This document shows positions 7,143 to 15,747 of a stretch of DNA of 64,000 nucleotides, piece by piece. The notes under the pieces are model-generated. The model was not told the origin of the DNA and made no database searches. It saw only the letters and a program-made list of their open reading frames with translations. Origin of the DNA: Gammaproteobacteria bacterium (GTDB lineage: Bacteria > Pseudomonadota > Gammaproteobacteria > Steroidobacterales > Steroidobacteraceae). A program made the position numbers and the translations under genes. Position 1 is the first letter of the stretch. Every line of letters starts with the position of its first letter. The DNA lies in contig VGUH01000009.1 of the NCBI GenBank assembly GCA_016874295.1, forward strand, positions 32,121 through 96,120. Reading direction: 5' to 3'.

Positions 7143-7813
7143 ATGGAAGAAGCCGTCAAGCAGCTGACCGACATTCCGGCCATCAACCGATTCCTGAGCT
7201 ATTGCCGCGTGCGCACCGTGCCGTCCAAGACGGCGCTGATCCACGCCGGCGACCTGCCGGACGTTCTTTACTACATCATCCGCGGCTCGGCGGAAGGGAT
7301 GATCGAGGACGAGGACGGCAACGAGATGGTCCTCGCCTACCTGAACAAGGGGCAGTTCTTCGGCGAGATGGGCCTGTTCTCGGACAGCCAGCAGCGCAGC
7401 GCCTGAGTGCGCACGCGCACGCAGTGCGAGCTCGCCGAGATGACCTATCCGCGCTTCCGCCAGGTGGCCTCGGAGAGTCCGGGTCTCGTGTTCGAGCTCG
7501 CGACCCAGCTCGCGACGCGCCTCGATCGCACCAACCGCAAGCTCGGCGACCTCGCCTTCGTGGACGTCACCGGCCGCATCGCGCACGCGATCATGGACCT
7601 GTGCGGCGAGCCGGATGCGATGACGCATCCCCAGGGCATGCAGATCAAGGTCAGCCGCCAGGAGCTCTCGCGCCTGGTCGGCTGCTCGCGCGAGATGGCC
7701 GGCCGCGTGCTGAAGGTGCTCGAGGAGCAGGGCCTGCTGACGGCGCGCGGCCGAAGGTCAAGGCCCGCGCGTTGCCCGAAGCGACGAAGACCGCCGCCGC
7801 CGCGGCGAAGTAA
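7143..7813 (+). pseudogene. CRP/Clp/Vfr-family transcription regulator, broken by an in-frame stop and a frameshift
   Basis: The reading is that of a cyclic-nucleotide-binding CRP-family regulator closest in style to Xanthomonas Clp and Pseudomonas Vfr. The effector domain (HAGDLPDVLYYIIRGS, GQFFGEMGLF) runs to 7403. A TGA at 7404-7406 then stands where relatives usually have Trp (QQRSA-W-VR), and the same frame continues with VRTRTQCELAEM, the dimer helix and the HTH SRQELSRLVGCSREMAGRV. Near 7753-7763 the frame slips by one base; the alternative frame reads KVKARALPEATKT and ends at TAA 7811-7813, abutting the rpe stop. Two lesions in one conserved gene mean either a true pseudogene or sequencing errors; the uncorrected frame would run into rpe to 7856. 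Confidence 0.8.
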
Positions 7814-8476
7814 TCAGGCCATCGCCGCGCGCATGGCGCGGATGGTCGCCGCGTAGTCCTTCGTCCCGAAGATCGCGCTGCCGGCCACGAACGTGTCGGC
7901 GCCAGCCCGCGCGATCTTCGCGATGTTGTCGAGCTTGACCCCGCCGTCGATCTCGAGGCGTACCTCGCGTCCGCTCGCGGCGATGAGTCGCCGCGCCCCG
8001 GCGAGCTTTTCGAGTACCGGCTCGATGAACTGCTGCCCCGCGAAGCCGGGGTTGACCGACATGAGCAGCACCAGGTCGATGGACCCGAGCGTGTGGTCGA
8101 GCCAGGCGAGCGGCGTTGCCGGGTTCAGCACGATGCCGGGCCGGCAGCCGGAGTCGCGGATCAGCTGGATGGTGCGGTCCACGTGGCGGCTCGCCTCGGG
8201 GTGGAAGCTGATCCAGGTCGCCCCCGCCTCCGCGAAATCCGGCACCAGCCGGTCCACGGGCTCGACCATCAGGTGCACGTCGATCGGCGCCGTGATGCCG
8301 TGCTTGCGCAGCGCCTTGCAGACCAGCGGCCCGATCGTGAGGTTCGGGACGTAGTGGTTGTCCATCACGTCGAAGTGGATCCAGTCGGCACCGGCCGCGA
8401 GCACGGCCTCGCACTCGGCGCCGAGGCGCGCGAAATCCGCGGACAGGATCGACGGCGCGATGACGGCTGACGGCAT
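7814..8476 (-). CDS. rpe: Ribulose-phosphate 3-epimerase
   Basis: Interconverts ribulose 5-phosphate and xylulose 5-phosphate. A TIM barrel of 220 aa shows all landmarks: [14 protein letters not shown] at the N terminus, the metal ligands in [12 protein letters not shown] (His, Asp), [17 protein letters not shown] (phosphate loop), and the catalytic Asp in [11 protein letters not shown]. Its stop codon directly abuts the ancestral end of the convergent CRP-family gene with no spacer. It works with rpiA in the same pathway, but the two lie on opposite strands. Confidence 0.96.
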   Translation of the reverse strand: MPSAVIAPSILSADFARLGAECEAVLAAGADWIHFDVMDNHYVPNLTIGPLVCKALRKHGITAPIDVHLMVEPVDRLVPDFAEAGATWISFHPEASRHVDRTIQLIRDSGCRPGIVLNPATPLAWLDHTLGSIDLVLLMSVNPGFAGQQFIEPVLEKLAGARRLIAASGREVRLEIDGGVKLDNIAKIARAGADTFVAGSAIFGTKDYAATIRAMRAAMA

Positions 8477-8497
8477 GGAACTCCTCCGGGCGCTACT

Positions 8498-9310
8498 CTA
8501 GCGCATGCCGCGCGCCTCGCGGACGCGCTCCCAGGCCGCCTGGATGGCCTGTGTCTTCTGCTTCGCGACTTCGAGCATTGATTCCGGCAGGCCGCGTGCG
8601 ACCAGCTTGTCCGGGTGGTTCTCGCTCATGAGCTTGCGATAGGCGCGCTTCACTTCGGCGTCGGTCGCCTGCGGACGCACGCCGAGCACCTCGTAGGCCT
8701 CGTCCAGCGAACCGCAGCCCCCGGGCGCCGCGCGCGGCCCGCCCGCGCTTGCGCCACCGTACCCGCCGACCTGCGCCTGGAAGCGCAGGAAGGCCTCGAG
8801 GTGGGCGAACTCCAGCGCGCCGACGCCGAGTGCCGACGCGATGCGCGCCAGCGTCTCGCGCGAGGCACCCTGCAGCCCGTCCGCCATCAACGCCGCGCGC
8901 ATCTGGATCTCGAGGAACATGCGCAGCACCTCGGGGCGCCCGCGGCAGGCGGCGGCGAGCTCGCCGAGCACGCCCTCGGCGTTGAAGTCCGGCTGCTTGC
9001 CCTGCGTGTACAGCTCGATCGCCGCGCGGGTGTCGGCCTCGCCGAGGTTGAACTGGCCGAAGATGCGCCGCGCGGCGGCGATGTCCTGCTCGGAGACGCG
9101 GCCGTCGGACTTCGCGACGTGGCCCATGACCGAGAACGTCGCGCGGAAGAAGGCGGCGCGGACGGCGGTTGCCTCGACGCGCGCCGCGCCGCCGCGCGCC
9201 GCGTACTGGTCCCACAGGTGCCCCAGGATCAGGCCGATCAGGATGCCCGTCGGCCGGCGCGTGAGGAGGTAGCCGAGCACCGCGCCGATGATCTTGCCGG
9301 TCCAGTTCAT
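8498..9310 (-). CDS. djlA: DnaJ-like co-chaperone DjlA
   Basis: Membrane-anchored J-domain protein that stimulates DnaK at the inner membrane. The order is typical: one N-terminal membrane segment (residues about 5-33, rich in Gly and Leu), a TerB-like helical domain (SVMGHVAKSDGRVSEQDIAAA), a glycine-rich linker near 180-200, and a C-terminal J domain of about 65 residues with HPD near residue 233 (SENHPDKLV). Length is 270 aa, as in E. coli DjlA. The gene lies 21 nt upstream of rpe on the same strand. Confidence 0.92.
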   Translation of the reverse strand: MNWTGKIIGAVLGYLLTRRPTGILIGLILGHLWDQYAARGGAARVEATAVRAAFFRATFSVMGHVAKSDGRVSEQDIAAARRIFGQFNLGEADTRAAIELYTQGKQPDFNAEGVLGELAAACRGRPEVLRMFLEIQMRAALMADGLQGASRETLARIASALGVGALEFAHLEAFLRFQAQVGGYGGASAGGPRAAPGGCGSLDEAYEVLGVRPQATDAEVKRAYRKLMSENHPDKLVARGLPESMLEVAKQKTQAIQAAWERVREARGMR

Positions 9311-9369
9311 GCGCCGGATCGTCCTGTCCTTGACCGCCCGAAGCGCGCCATGTTAGCAAGGGCGCCCGC

Positions 9370-10275
9370 ATGAATTCCGAAGCGCTGTTCGAATCCCGGG
9401 TCCGCTCGCTGCCGCTCCTGCACCGCGGCAAGGTGCGCGACAACTACGCGATCGGCGACGACCGGATGCTGATCGTCGCGAGCGACCGCCTGTCCGCCTT
9501 CGATGTCGTGCTGCCGGACCCGATTCCGGGCAAGGGCCGCGTGCTCACGGCGATCTCGAACTTCTGGTTTGCGAAGACAAGGCACATCGTCGCGAATCAC
9601 CTGACCGGCGAGCCGCTGGCTCGCTGGCTGCCGGACGCCGCCGAGCGCGCGCCGCTCGAGGAGCGCTCCGTGGTCGTGCAGCGGCTCCGGCCCCTGCCGG
9701 TCGAGGCCGTAGTGCGCGGCTACCTGATCGGCTCGGGTTGGAAGGACTACCAGATGAGCGGCAAGGTCTGCGGCATCGCCCTCCCCGCCGGGCTGCGGCA
9801 GGCCGCCAGGCTGCCGGCGCCGCTGTTCACGCCGGCGACCAAGGCGGCGGCCGGGCAGCACGACGAGAATGTTTCCTTCGCGGCAATCGCGGACGCGATC
9901 GGCGCCACCGTCGCCGCGCGCGTGCGCGACCTCTCGCTTGCGATCTACGATTTCGCCGCGGAGTACGCGCGCGGCCGCGGGATCCTGATTGCCGACACCA
10001 AGTTCGAGTTCGGGCTCGATCCGCGCGGCGAGGTGATCCTCATGGACGAGGCGCTGACGCCGGACTCGTCGCGCTTCTGGCCGGCCGATGGTTACCGGGA
10101 GGGCACGAGCCCGCCGTCCTTCGACAAGCAGTACGTCCGCGACTACCTGGAGACGCTCGACTGGGACAAGCGCCCGCCCGGGCCGCATCTGCCCGCCGAG
10201 GTGATTGCCGGCACGGCGCAACGCTACCGCGAGGCGGAACGGCGGCTCACCGCAAATGGAAGGGGACGGCAGTGA
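9370..10275 (+). CDS. purC: Phosphoribosylaminoimidazole-succinocarboxamide synthase
   Basis: SAICAR synthetase, step 8 of IMP synthesis, joining CAIR and aspartate with ATP. The protein has 301 aa, the longer purC type. Motifs are [27 protein letters not shown] (glycine-rich ATP loop), [17 protein letters not shown], and [12 protein letters not shown] with the metal-binding acidic residues. ATG at 9370 follows a short spacer from divergent djlA. The stop codon is the first part of a hairpin repeated elsewhere in the window (10274-10292). Confidence 0.95.
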   Translation: MNSEALFESRVRSLPLLHRGKVRDNYAIGDDRMLIVASDRLSAFDVVLPDPIPGKGRVLTAISNFWFAKTRHIVANHLTGEPLARWLPDAAERAPLEERSVVVQRLRPLPVEAVVRGYLIGSGWKDYQMSGKVCGIALPAGLRQAARLPAPLFTPATKAAAGQHDENVSFAAIADAIGATVAARVRDLSLAIYDFAAEYARGRGILIADTKFEFGLDPRGEVILMDEALTPDSSRFWPADGYREGTSPPSFDKQYVRDYLETLDWDKRPPGPHLPAEVIAGTAQRYREAERRLTANGRGRQ

Positions 10276-10292
10276 AGGGGCGCGTCCCCTTC
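10274..10292 (+). terminator. Hairpin overlapping the purC stop codon, also present after the pepQ-like gene
   Basis: GAAGGGG and CCCCTTC (10274-10280 and 10286-10292) form a perfect 7-bp stem around CGCGT. The same element with loop TGCGT occurs at 49554-49572, also starting within the stop codon TGA. An upstream copy of GGAAGGGGACG at 10256-10266 could compete for the 3' arm. There is no T-run, so termination is a guess. Confidence 0.4.
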
Positions 10293-10324
10293 ATTGCCCG
10301 TCGGCCTTGTGCCACGCTCGCGCG

Positions 10325-11650
10325 ATGACCCCGTTCGCCAGGCTGCGGGAGCGCGCCGAGCGGCTGCTGTTCGACCGCCACGACCTGCCCGTCAAGCCGG
10401 CGAACTGGCTGCTCGACCTGCTGCGCTACCCGTTCGCGCTGGTGCGCGACCTGCTGACCGGCGAGCTCAACCTGCGCGCCATGAGCCTCGTCTATACGAC
10501 GCTGCTCTCGCTGGTGCCGCTCGCCGCATTCGCCTTCGCGGTGCTGAAGGGCCTCGACGTGCACCGCGACCTCGAGCCGCTGATCTACGAATTCCTGAAG
10601 CCGATCGGCGAGCGCGCCTTCGAACTGACCGAGCAGTTCATGCACTTCGTGGACAACGTGCGCGGCGACGTGCTCGGCTCGGTCGGTCTCGCGTTCCTGC
10701 TCTACACGGTGATGTCCACGATCCAGAAGCTGGAGGAGGCCTTCAATTTCGCCTGGCACGTCGAGCGCCCGCGTTCGATCATGCGCCGTGTCAGCGAGTA
10801 CCTGAGCCTGATGGTGATCGGGCCGATCTTCCTGGTCGTGGTGATCGGCATGTTCGGGGCGATCGCGGATCACCGCTCGATGGCCTGGCTGGCCTCCCAC
10901 GAGCCGTTCGGCACGATCACGCGCACGCTCGGCCTGCTCGGGCCGTACCTGTTCGTGACCGTCGTGTTCACTTTCCTGTATGCCTTCGTGCCGAACACTC
11001 GCGTCCGGTTCCGCGCCGCGCTGATCGGCGGCATCGCCGCGGGCCTGCTGTGGGCCGCGGGCGGCGCCCTGTTCGCCAAGGTGGTCTCCGCCTCGACGCA
11101 GATGGTCGCGATCTACGCGGGGTTCGCGATCTTCCTGGCCGCGCTCATCTGGATCTATTTCAGCTGGCTGATCCTGCTGATCGGGGCGCAGCTCTCCTTC
11201 TACGTGCAGAACCCTCGCTACCTGCGGGTCGGCCAGGGGCAGGTGCGGCTCACCAGCGCGCTGCGCGAGCGGCTCGCCTTCACGGTCATGCTGCTGATCG
11301 CGCGCAAGTTCATTGCCGGCGACCCGCCCTGGCGGCAGCGCGACCTCGCCGAGGACCTGGAGATCCCGGGCAGCGCGCTCGCGACGGTGATCGGCTCGCT
11401 CGAGCGCGCGGGGCTGCTCACGCTGACCGAGGACGAGGAGCTGGTCCCCGCCCGTGACCTGGAGGGCATCGCGCTGACCGACATCCTGCACGCGGTGCGC
11501 GACGAGCGGCAGTACGAGAGCTGGCTGCTGTGGCGCGCACGCACCGAGCCGGTCGCGGATGAAGTCACGAACTCCGTCGAAGCCGGCATGCGCGAGCGGA
11601 TCGCCGGCATGACGCTGCGCGAGCTGGCCTCGCAACCCGCATCGCCCTAG
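10325..11650 (+). CDS. YihY/virulence factor BrkB family membrane protein
   Basis: Inner-membrane protein of 441 aa in the YihY/BrkB family, once misnamed ribonuclease BN; its function is unsettled. At least six hydrophobic segments are visible, including SLVYTTLLSLVPLAAFAFAVL, VLGSVGLAFLLYTVM, LMVIGPIFLVVVIGMFG, YLFVTVVFTFLYAFVP, ALIGGIAAGLLWAAGG and FAIFLAALIWIYFSWLILLIG. The soluble C-terminal region (about residues 320-441) reads like a winged-helix domain (RDLAEDLEIPGSALATVIGSLERAGLL). The start ATG at 10325 fits the family; an upstream extension overlapping purC is rejected. Confidence 0.88.
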   Translation: MTPFARLRERAERLLFDRHDLPVKPANWLLDLLRYPFALVRDLLTGELNLRAMSLVYTTLLSLVPLAAFAFAVLKGLDVHRDLEPLIYEFLKPIGERAFELTEQFMHFVDNVRGDVLGSVGLAFLLYTVMSTIQKLEEAFNFAWHVERPRSIMRRVSEYLSLMVIGPIFLVVVIGMFGAIADHRSMAWLASHEPFGTITRTLGLLGPYLFVTVVFTFLYAFVPNTRVRFRAALIGGIAAGLLWAAGGALFAKVVSASTQMVAIYAGFAIFLAALIWIYFSWLILLIGAQLSFYVQNPRYLRVGQGQVRLTSALRERLAFTVMLLIARKFIAGDPPWRQRDLAEDLEIPGSALATVIGSLERAGLLTLTEDEELVPARDLEGIALTDILHAVRDERQYESWLLWRARTEPVADEVTNSVEAGMRERIAGMTLRELASQPASP

Positions 11651-11798
11651 TACACGTCGCACTGCTCGCGCGCGTGACGTGCCGCGGCGCATCGCGCGCG
11701 CACGAGCCGTTGCGGGACCCCCGAGTGAGCGAGTGTCCGTTCTTCCGAGCGAACGAGGGGAGTCCCGCCGGCGAAGTGCGCGCCGCGATGAACCGCGC

Positions 11799-13136
11799 TC
11801 AGTCCCCCGCGATCGTCATCTCGTCGATGAGCAGCGAGCCGCAATGGATCGCGCCCCGCGTGTCCACGTCGTCGCCGAGCGCGATGATGCCGAGGTACAT
11901 CTGGCGCAGGTTGCCCGCGACCGTGATCTCGTGCACCGGCCGCGCCAGTTCGCCGCCCTCGACCCAGAAGCCCGCCGCACCACGCGAATAATCGCCGGTC
12001 ACCGGGTTGACGCCGTGCCCCATCATCTCGGTCACGAACAGGCCCGTGCCGAGCTTCCTGAGCAGCGTCTTCGGATCGAGCATGTGGCCCTGCACCACGA
12101 GGTTGTGCACGCCGCCTGCGTTGCCGGTCGTGACGAGCCCGAGCTTGCGCGCCGAGTAGGAGTCGAGCAGGTAGCCGTCCAGCACGCCGTCGATCACGAG
12201 CTCGCGATCGCGGGTCGCGACGCCTTCGCCGTCGAACGGCGCCGAGCCGAGTGCGCCGCGCAGGTGCGGCCGCTCGATCAGCGAAATCGCCTCGGGAAAT
12301 ACCTGCTGGCCACTTGCGTCGAGCAGGAAGCTGCTGCGCCGGTACTGAGCGCCGCCGCCGATCGCACCGGTGAAGTTCCCGATCAGGCCGCGCGCGAGCT
12401 CCGGGGCGAACAGCACCGGCGCCTTGCGGGTGGACAGCTTGCCGGCGCCGAGCCTGCCCACGGCCTTCTCGGCCGCCTTGCGGCCGACCAACTCGACGTC
12501 CTCGAGCGCGCGCCAGTCGCGCGCGGCGGTGTACCAGTAATCGCGCTGCATGTCGCCCTGGTCCTGGCCGACCACGACGCAGCTCACACTGTGCGAGGTG
12601 GACGGATAGCCGCCGACGAAGCCGTGGCTGTTGCCGAAGACGCGGAGCTTGCGGTGTGTCGCGACCGACGCGCCCTCGGAGTTCCTGATACGCGCATCGT
12701 GCGCAAGGCCGGCAGCTTCGCAGCGCCGCGCAAGTTCGACGGCCTGCGGTGCCTCCAGCTCCCAGGGATGGCTCAGATCGAGGTCGGGCAGGCGGTCCGC
12801 CATCAGCTCTGCCTCGGGGAGCCCCGCGTACTGGTCGTCGGCCGTGAAGCTCGCGATCGAGAGCGCCTTGCGCACCGTCTCCTCGATCGCCGCCGGAGTC
12901 AGGTTGGCGGTGCTCGCGGAGCCCTTGCGATGTCCTGCGTAGACCGTGACGCCCAGGCTGCGGTCGCGCTGGTATTCGAGGGTCTCCACTTCGCCGAGCC
13001 GCACCGTGACGGAGAGGCCGGTCGAAACGCCGACCGCGGCTTCCGCGGCCGTCGCGCCGCCGCCGCGCGCGAGCGCAAGCGCGCGCTCCACGACCTGCTC
13101 GAGTGCCTTCTGGTCGTGTTGGGCGGCCGGAGTCAT
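11799..13136 (-). CDS. pmbA: Metalloprotease PmbA/TldE
   Basis: PmbA (TldE) forms a heterodimer with TldD, whose gene lies at 18354-19796. In other bacteria the pair matures microcins and degrades unfolded or antitoxin proteins. It has 445 aa, a normal length. Family blocks include LGVTVYAGHRKGSAST, HSVSCVVVGQDQG, RDRELVIDGVLDGYLLDSYSARKLG and GAAGFWVEGGEL. PmbA lacks the HExxxH zinc motif of its partner, as expected. It is divergent from yjgA (DarP), the usual partner arrangement. Confidence 0.94.
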   Translation of the reverse strand: MTPAAQHDQKALEQVVERALALARGGGATAAEAAVGVSTGLSVTVRLGEVETLEYQRDRSLGVTVYAGHRKGSASTANLTPAAIEETVRKALSIASFTADDQYAGLPEAELMADRLPDLDLSHPWELEAPQAVELARRCEAAGLAHDARIRNSEGASVATHRKLRVFGNSHGFVGGYPSTSHSVSCVVVGQDQGDMQRDYWYTAARDWRALEDVELVGRKAAEKAVGRLGAGKLSTRKAPVLFAPELARGLIGNFTGAIGGGAQYRRSSFLLDASGQQVFPEAISLIERPHLRGALGSAPFDGEGVATRDRELVIDGVLDGYLLDSYSARKLGLVTTGNAGGVHNLVVQGHMLDPKTLLRKLGTGLFVTEMMGHGVNPVTGDYSRGAAGFWVEGGELARPVHEITVAGNLRQMYLGIIALGDDVDTRGAIHCGSLLIDEMTIAGD

Positions 13137-13170
13137 GGATTCGCTGGATTGTAACGGCTAGCATCGACGC

Positions 13171-13680
13171 ATGCGCCGCCGCGAGCTGCCCGGCGGCATC
13201 GCGCCGCCCACCAAGACCGAGCTCAAGCGCCAGGCCCAGGCCGTGCAGGCGCTGGCCGACCGGCTGATCGCCGCGCCGCCTGAGCTGGTCGATCGCCTCG
13301 GCCTGCCGGACAAATTGACCGATGCGACCGCCCTTGCCCGCCGGATCCCGGGGGGCGGCGCCCTGGTCCGCCAGCGGCAATTCGTCGCCAAGCTGATGCG
13401 CGGCCTGGACCTCGAACCGATCGAAGCAGCCCTCGACGCCGATGAGGACTCGGCGCGCCTCGAAGCCGCCCGCTTCCGGCGCGCGGAGCGCTGGCGGGAC
13501 CGGCTCGTCGCGGGCGGCGAGGCGGAGCTGACGGAATTCCTGGCAGGATGTTCCGTGGACCGCGACGAACTGGCGCGCCTCGTCGCCGCCGCGCGCGCCG
13601 AGCAGCGTGGCGGCAGGGCGTCGGGCGCCGGCCGGCGCCTGTTTCGCTGCGTGCAGGCGGCGTTCGACGCCGGCGGCTGA
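13171..13680 (+). CDS. yjgA: YjgA/DarP (DUF615) ribosome-associated protein
   Basis: DUF615 family protein of 169 aa, associated with late 50S assembly intermediates. Typical features are the basic N terminus (PPTKTELKRQAQAVQALADRL) and DATALARRIPGGGALVRQRQFVAKLMR near residues 50-80. It starts 34 bp from pmbA on the opposite strand; yjgA-pmbA divergence is conserved in gammaproteobacteria. The ATG at 13171 is the only reasonable start. Confidence 0.9.
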   Translation: MRRRELPGGIAPPTKTELKRQAQAVQALADRLIAAPPELVDRLGLPDKLTDATALARRIPGGGALVRQRQFVAKLMRGLDLEPIEAALDADEDSARLEAARFRRAERWRDRLVAGGEAELTEFLAGCSVDRDELARLVAAARAEQRGGRASGAGRRLFRCVQAAFDAGG

Positions 13681-13682
13681 GC

Positions 13683-14996
13683 TCAGTACTTGTCCGGCAG
13701 CGCCTTGCCGCCGTCCAGCTGCTCGATCGTCGCGTGGGACGGCGGCCGCTCGCGCTGCCGCCCCGCCGCCGCCTGCTCCGCCTGGCGCAGGACCCTGAGG
13801 ACGTTGCCCCGCGCGAGCCTGGCAAGGTCCCCCTCGGACCAGCCGCGGCGCAGGAGCTCTGCGAACAGCGCCGGATAGGCAGCGACGTCCTCGAGCCCCG
13901 CCGCCATCCAGTCGGGTTCGCCGAAGAAGTCGGCGCCGATGCCGACGTGGTCGATACCGGCGACGTCGCGCAGGTACTCGACGTGGTCCGCAACGTCGGC
14001 AAGCGTCGCGCGCGGCTCCGGGTGGGCGACCGTGTACTTCGCGTAGGCCGCGTCGTACTCCGCGTCGCCAAGCTTCACTCCGGTCGCCTGCTCGAACGCC
14101 GCCTGCCAGCGCGCGTGCTCATCGCCCTGCACGGCGAACAGCGAGATGAAGCTGAGCATCACGACGCCGCCGTTCTGCGGCAGGCGCCTCAGCACGGCGT
14201 CCGGCACGTTGCGCGGCGTCGGCGATAGCGCGCGCGCATTCGAATGCGAGAAGATCACCGGCGCTTCAGCGACGTCAAGGACGTCGTTCATGGTGTCCTC
14301 GGACACGTGCGAGAGATCCACCAGCATCCCGAGCCGGTTCATCTCGCGCACGACCTCGATGCCGAATTTCGAGAGGCCGCCGTGCCGCGCGGCGGCGGTC
14401 GCCGAGTCGGCCCAGTCGTTGCCGTCGAAATGCGTCAGCGTCATGTAGCGGACGCCCAACCGGTAATAGGCGCGCAATGCGCCGAGCGAGTTCTCGATGG
14501 CATGCCCGCCCTCGATGCCGAGCAGCGATGCGATTCGCCCCGCGGCCGTCGCGCGCTCCAGGTCGTCGGCCGTGAGCGCCAGCGCGAACGCCTCCGGGTA
14601 GCGTTCGATCATGCGCAGCGCGATGTCGATCTGCTCGAGCTGGGCGCGCGCGAAGCCGCGTGCGCCGACGGCCGCCGTGCTCGGGATGTACACCGACCAG
14701 AATTGCCCGCCCACGCCGCCCGCGCGCAGGCGCGCAATGTCGGTGTCGCCAATGGCGTGCTTGCGCAGATCGAAGGCCGCGACGTCGCGCGGCGGCACGC
14801 CGCGCTCGCGGATCACGTTCGGCAGGTCGTTGTGCCCGTCGATCAGCGGGTGGCGCGCGAGGATCGCGCGCGCTTCGGCGAGGGCGGCATCCTCGGCGTG
14901 GGCGAAACCCGCCGCCAGGGACAAAAGACCGGCCGCCACGAGTGCGCAGAGCGCCGCGGCGCGCCGGCAGATTGCCGCAAAGTGGAATCGCTGCAT
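13683..14996 (-). CDS. Secreted membrane-dipeptidase family (peptidase M19) protein
   Basis: Zinc dipeptidase of the renal dipeptidase family, 437 aa. The N terminus is a signal peptide (basic MQRFHFAAICRR, hydrophobic core about residues 13-30, cleavage probably after AHA), so it is periplasmic or secreted. Metal ligands are seen in DGHNDLPN (His, Asp), GIEGGHAIEN (bridging Glu), DLSHVSE and SHSNARAL (His), with the substrate Asp in HVGIGADFFG. The start at 14996 puts Met at the signal peptide; the in-frame extension to 15122 is unlikely. Convergent with yjgA, with a 2-nt gap. Confidence 0.9.
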   Translation of the reverse strand: MQRFHFAAICRRAAALCALVAAGLLSLAAGFAHAEDAALAEARAILARHPLIDGHNDLPNVIRERGVPPRDVAAFDLRKHAIGDTDIARLRAGGVGGQFWSVYIPSTAAVGARGFARAQLEQIDIALRMIERYPEAFALALTADDLERATAAGRIASLLGIEGGHAIENSLGALRAYYRLGVRYMTLTHFDGNDWADSATAAARHGGLSKFGIEVVREMNRLGMLVDLSHVSEDTMNDVLDVAEAPVIFSHSNARALSPTPRNVPDAVLRRLPQNGGVVMLSFISLFAVQGDEHARWQAAFEQATGVKLGDAEYDAAYAKYTVAHPEPRATLADVADHVEYLRDVAGIDHVGIGADFFGEPDWMAAGLEDVAAYPALFAELLRRGWSEGDLARLARGNVLRVLRQAEQAAAGRQRERPPSHATIEQLDGGKALPDKY

Positions 14997-15049
14997 CGCT
15001 GGTTCCTGTTCCTGTAGGACGCTGTCGCCTGGCAGAGACAGTGCCCGGG

Positions 15050-15077
15050 TTGTGGCCGCCGCCGGGCACGCTAGTCT
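15050..15077 (+). promoter_or_regulatory. Possible promoter of an orphan short transcript upstream of purE
   Basis: TTGTGG (15050-15055) and TAGTCT (15072-15077) are spaced 16 bp. A transcript starting near 15084 would meet the strong terminator at 15125-15170, making an RNA of about 85 nt with no obvious ORF. The -10 match is moderate, so this is tentative. Confidence 0.35.
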
Positions 15078-15124
15078 GACCGCGTTGCCCAGCGTATCAA
15101 GCATCCCCTGATCTTCGGGCATCC

Positions 15125-15170
15125 CCCCTGCGCCGGACCACTCCCTGTCGGCGCAGGGGTTGTTTCTTTC
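15125..15170 (+). terminator. Strong Rho-independent terminator between dipeptidase start and purE
   Basis: CCCCTGCGCCG (15125-15135) pairs perfectly with CGGCGCAGGGG (15149-15159), then TTGTTTCTTT. It points rightwards, yet no rightward gene precedes it: the dipeptidase is transcribed leftwards from 14996. It is therefore either the end of an sRNA or an attenuator in the purE leader. The 78 bases from 15171 to the purE start hold no further hairpin that I can see. Confidence 0.75.
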
Positions 15171-15248
15171 GGGCTCCAGGTTTCAAGAATCTCTTGGTAC
15201 TCAGCGGGTTACGATCGGGCCCGCGCGCCCGCGTGCTAGACTTCCGCG

Positions 15249-15740
15249 ATGAAACCGCTGGTCGGCATCATCATGGGTTCATCTTCCGACTGGGAGACGA
15301 TGCGGCACGCGGCCGACATGCTCGCGGCGCTCTCGGTGCCGTTCGAGAGCCGCGTCATTTCCGCGCATCGCACGCCGGACCTGCTGTTCGAGTACGCCTG
15401 CAATGCCGTGGCGCGCGGCCTCGAGGTCATCATCGCCGGCGCCGGCGGCGCGGCGCACCTGCCGGGCATGGCGGCGTCGAAGACGCTGCTGCCCGTCATC
15501 GGCGTGCCGATCCAGTCGAAGGCGATGAACGGCCTCGACTCGCTGCTCTCGATCGCGCAGATGCCGGCGGGCGTGCCGGTCGCGACCGTCGCGATCGGCG
15601 AGCCGGGCGCCCGCAACGCCGCGCTGCTCGCGACCGCGATCCTCGCCGGCAAGCACCCGCCGCTGCGCGACGCGCTCGCGGCCTTTCGCGAGCGCCAGAC
15701 CGCCGAGGTCCTCGCGAGGCCCGATCCCGCCGCCGGCTGA
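15249..15740 (+). CDS. purE: 5-(carboxyamino)imidazole ribonucleotide mutase
   Basis: Class I PurE converts N5-CAIR, the PurK product, to CAIR. It has 163 aa. Motifs are [13 protein letters not shown] (nucleotide-binding loop), SAHRTPDLL with the catalytic His near residue 41, and [14 protein letters not shown]. It is paired with purK 7 nt downstream, as in E. coli purEK. Confidence 0.96.
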   Translation: MKPLVGIIMGSSSDWETMRHAADMLAALSVPFESRVISAHRTPDLLFEYACNAVARGLEVIIAGAGGAAHLPGMAASKTLLPVIGVPIQSKAMNGLDSLLSIAQMPAGVPVATVAIGEPGARNAALLATAILAGKHPPLRDALAAFRERQTAEVLARPDPAAG

Positions 15741-15747
15741 GGCCTCC

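Noticed and set aside
11714..11766. Hairpin GGGACCCCC/GGGGAGTCCC between yihY and pmbA as a terminator
   Set aside because: The stem has an internal mismatch on the plus strand and there is no U-tract on either strand; kept only as a note.
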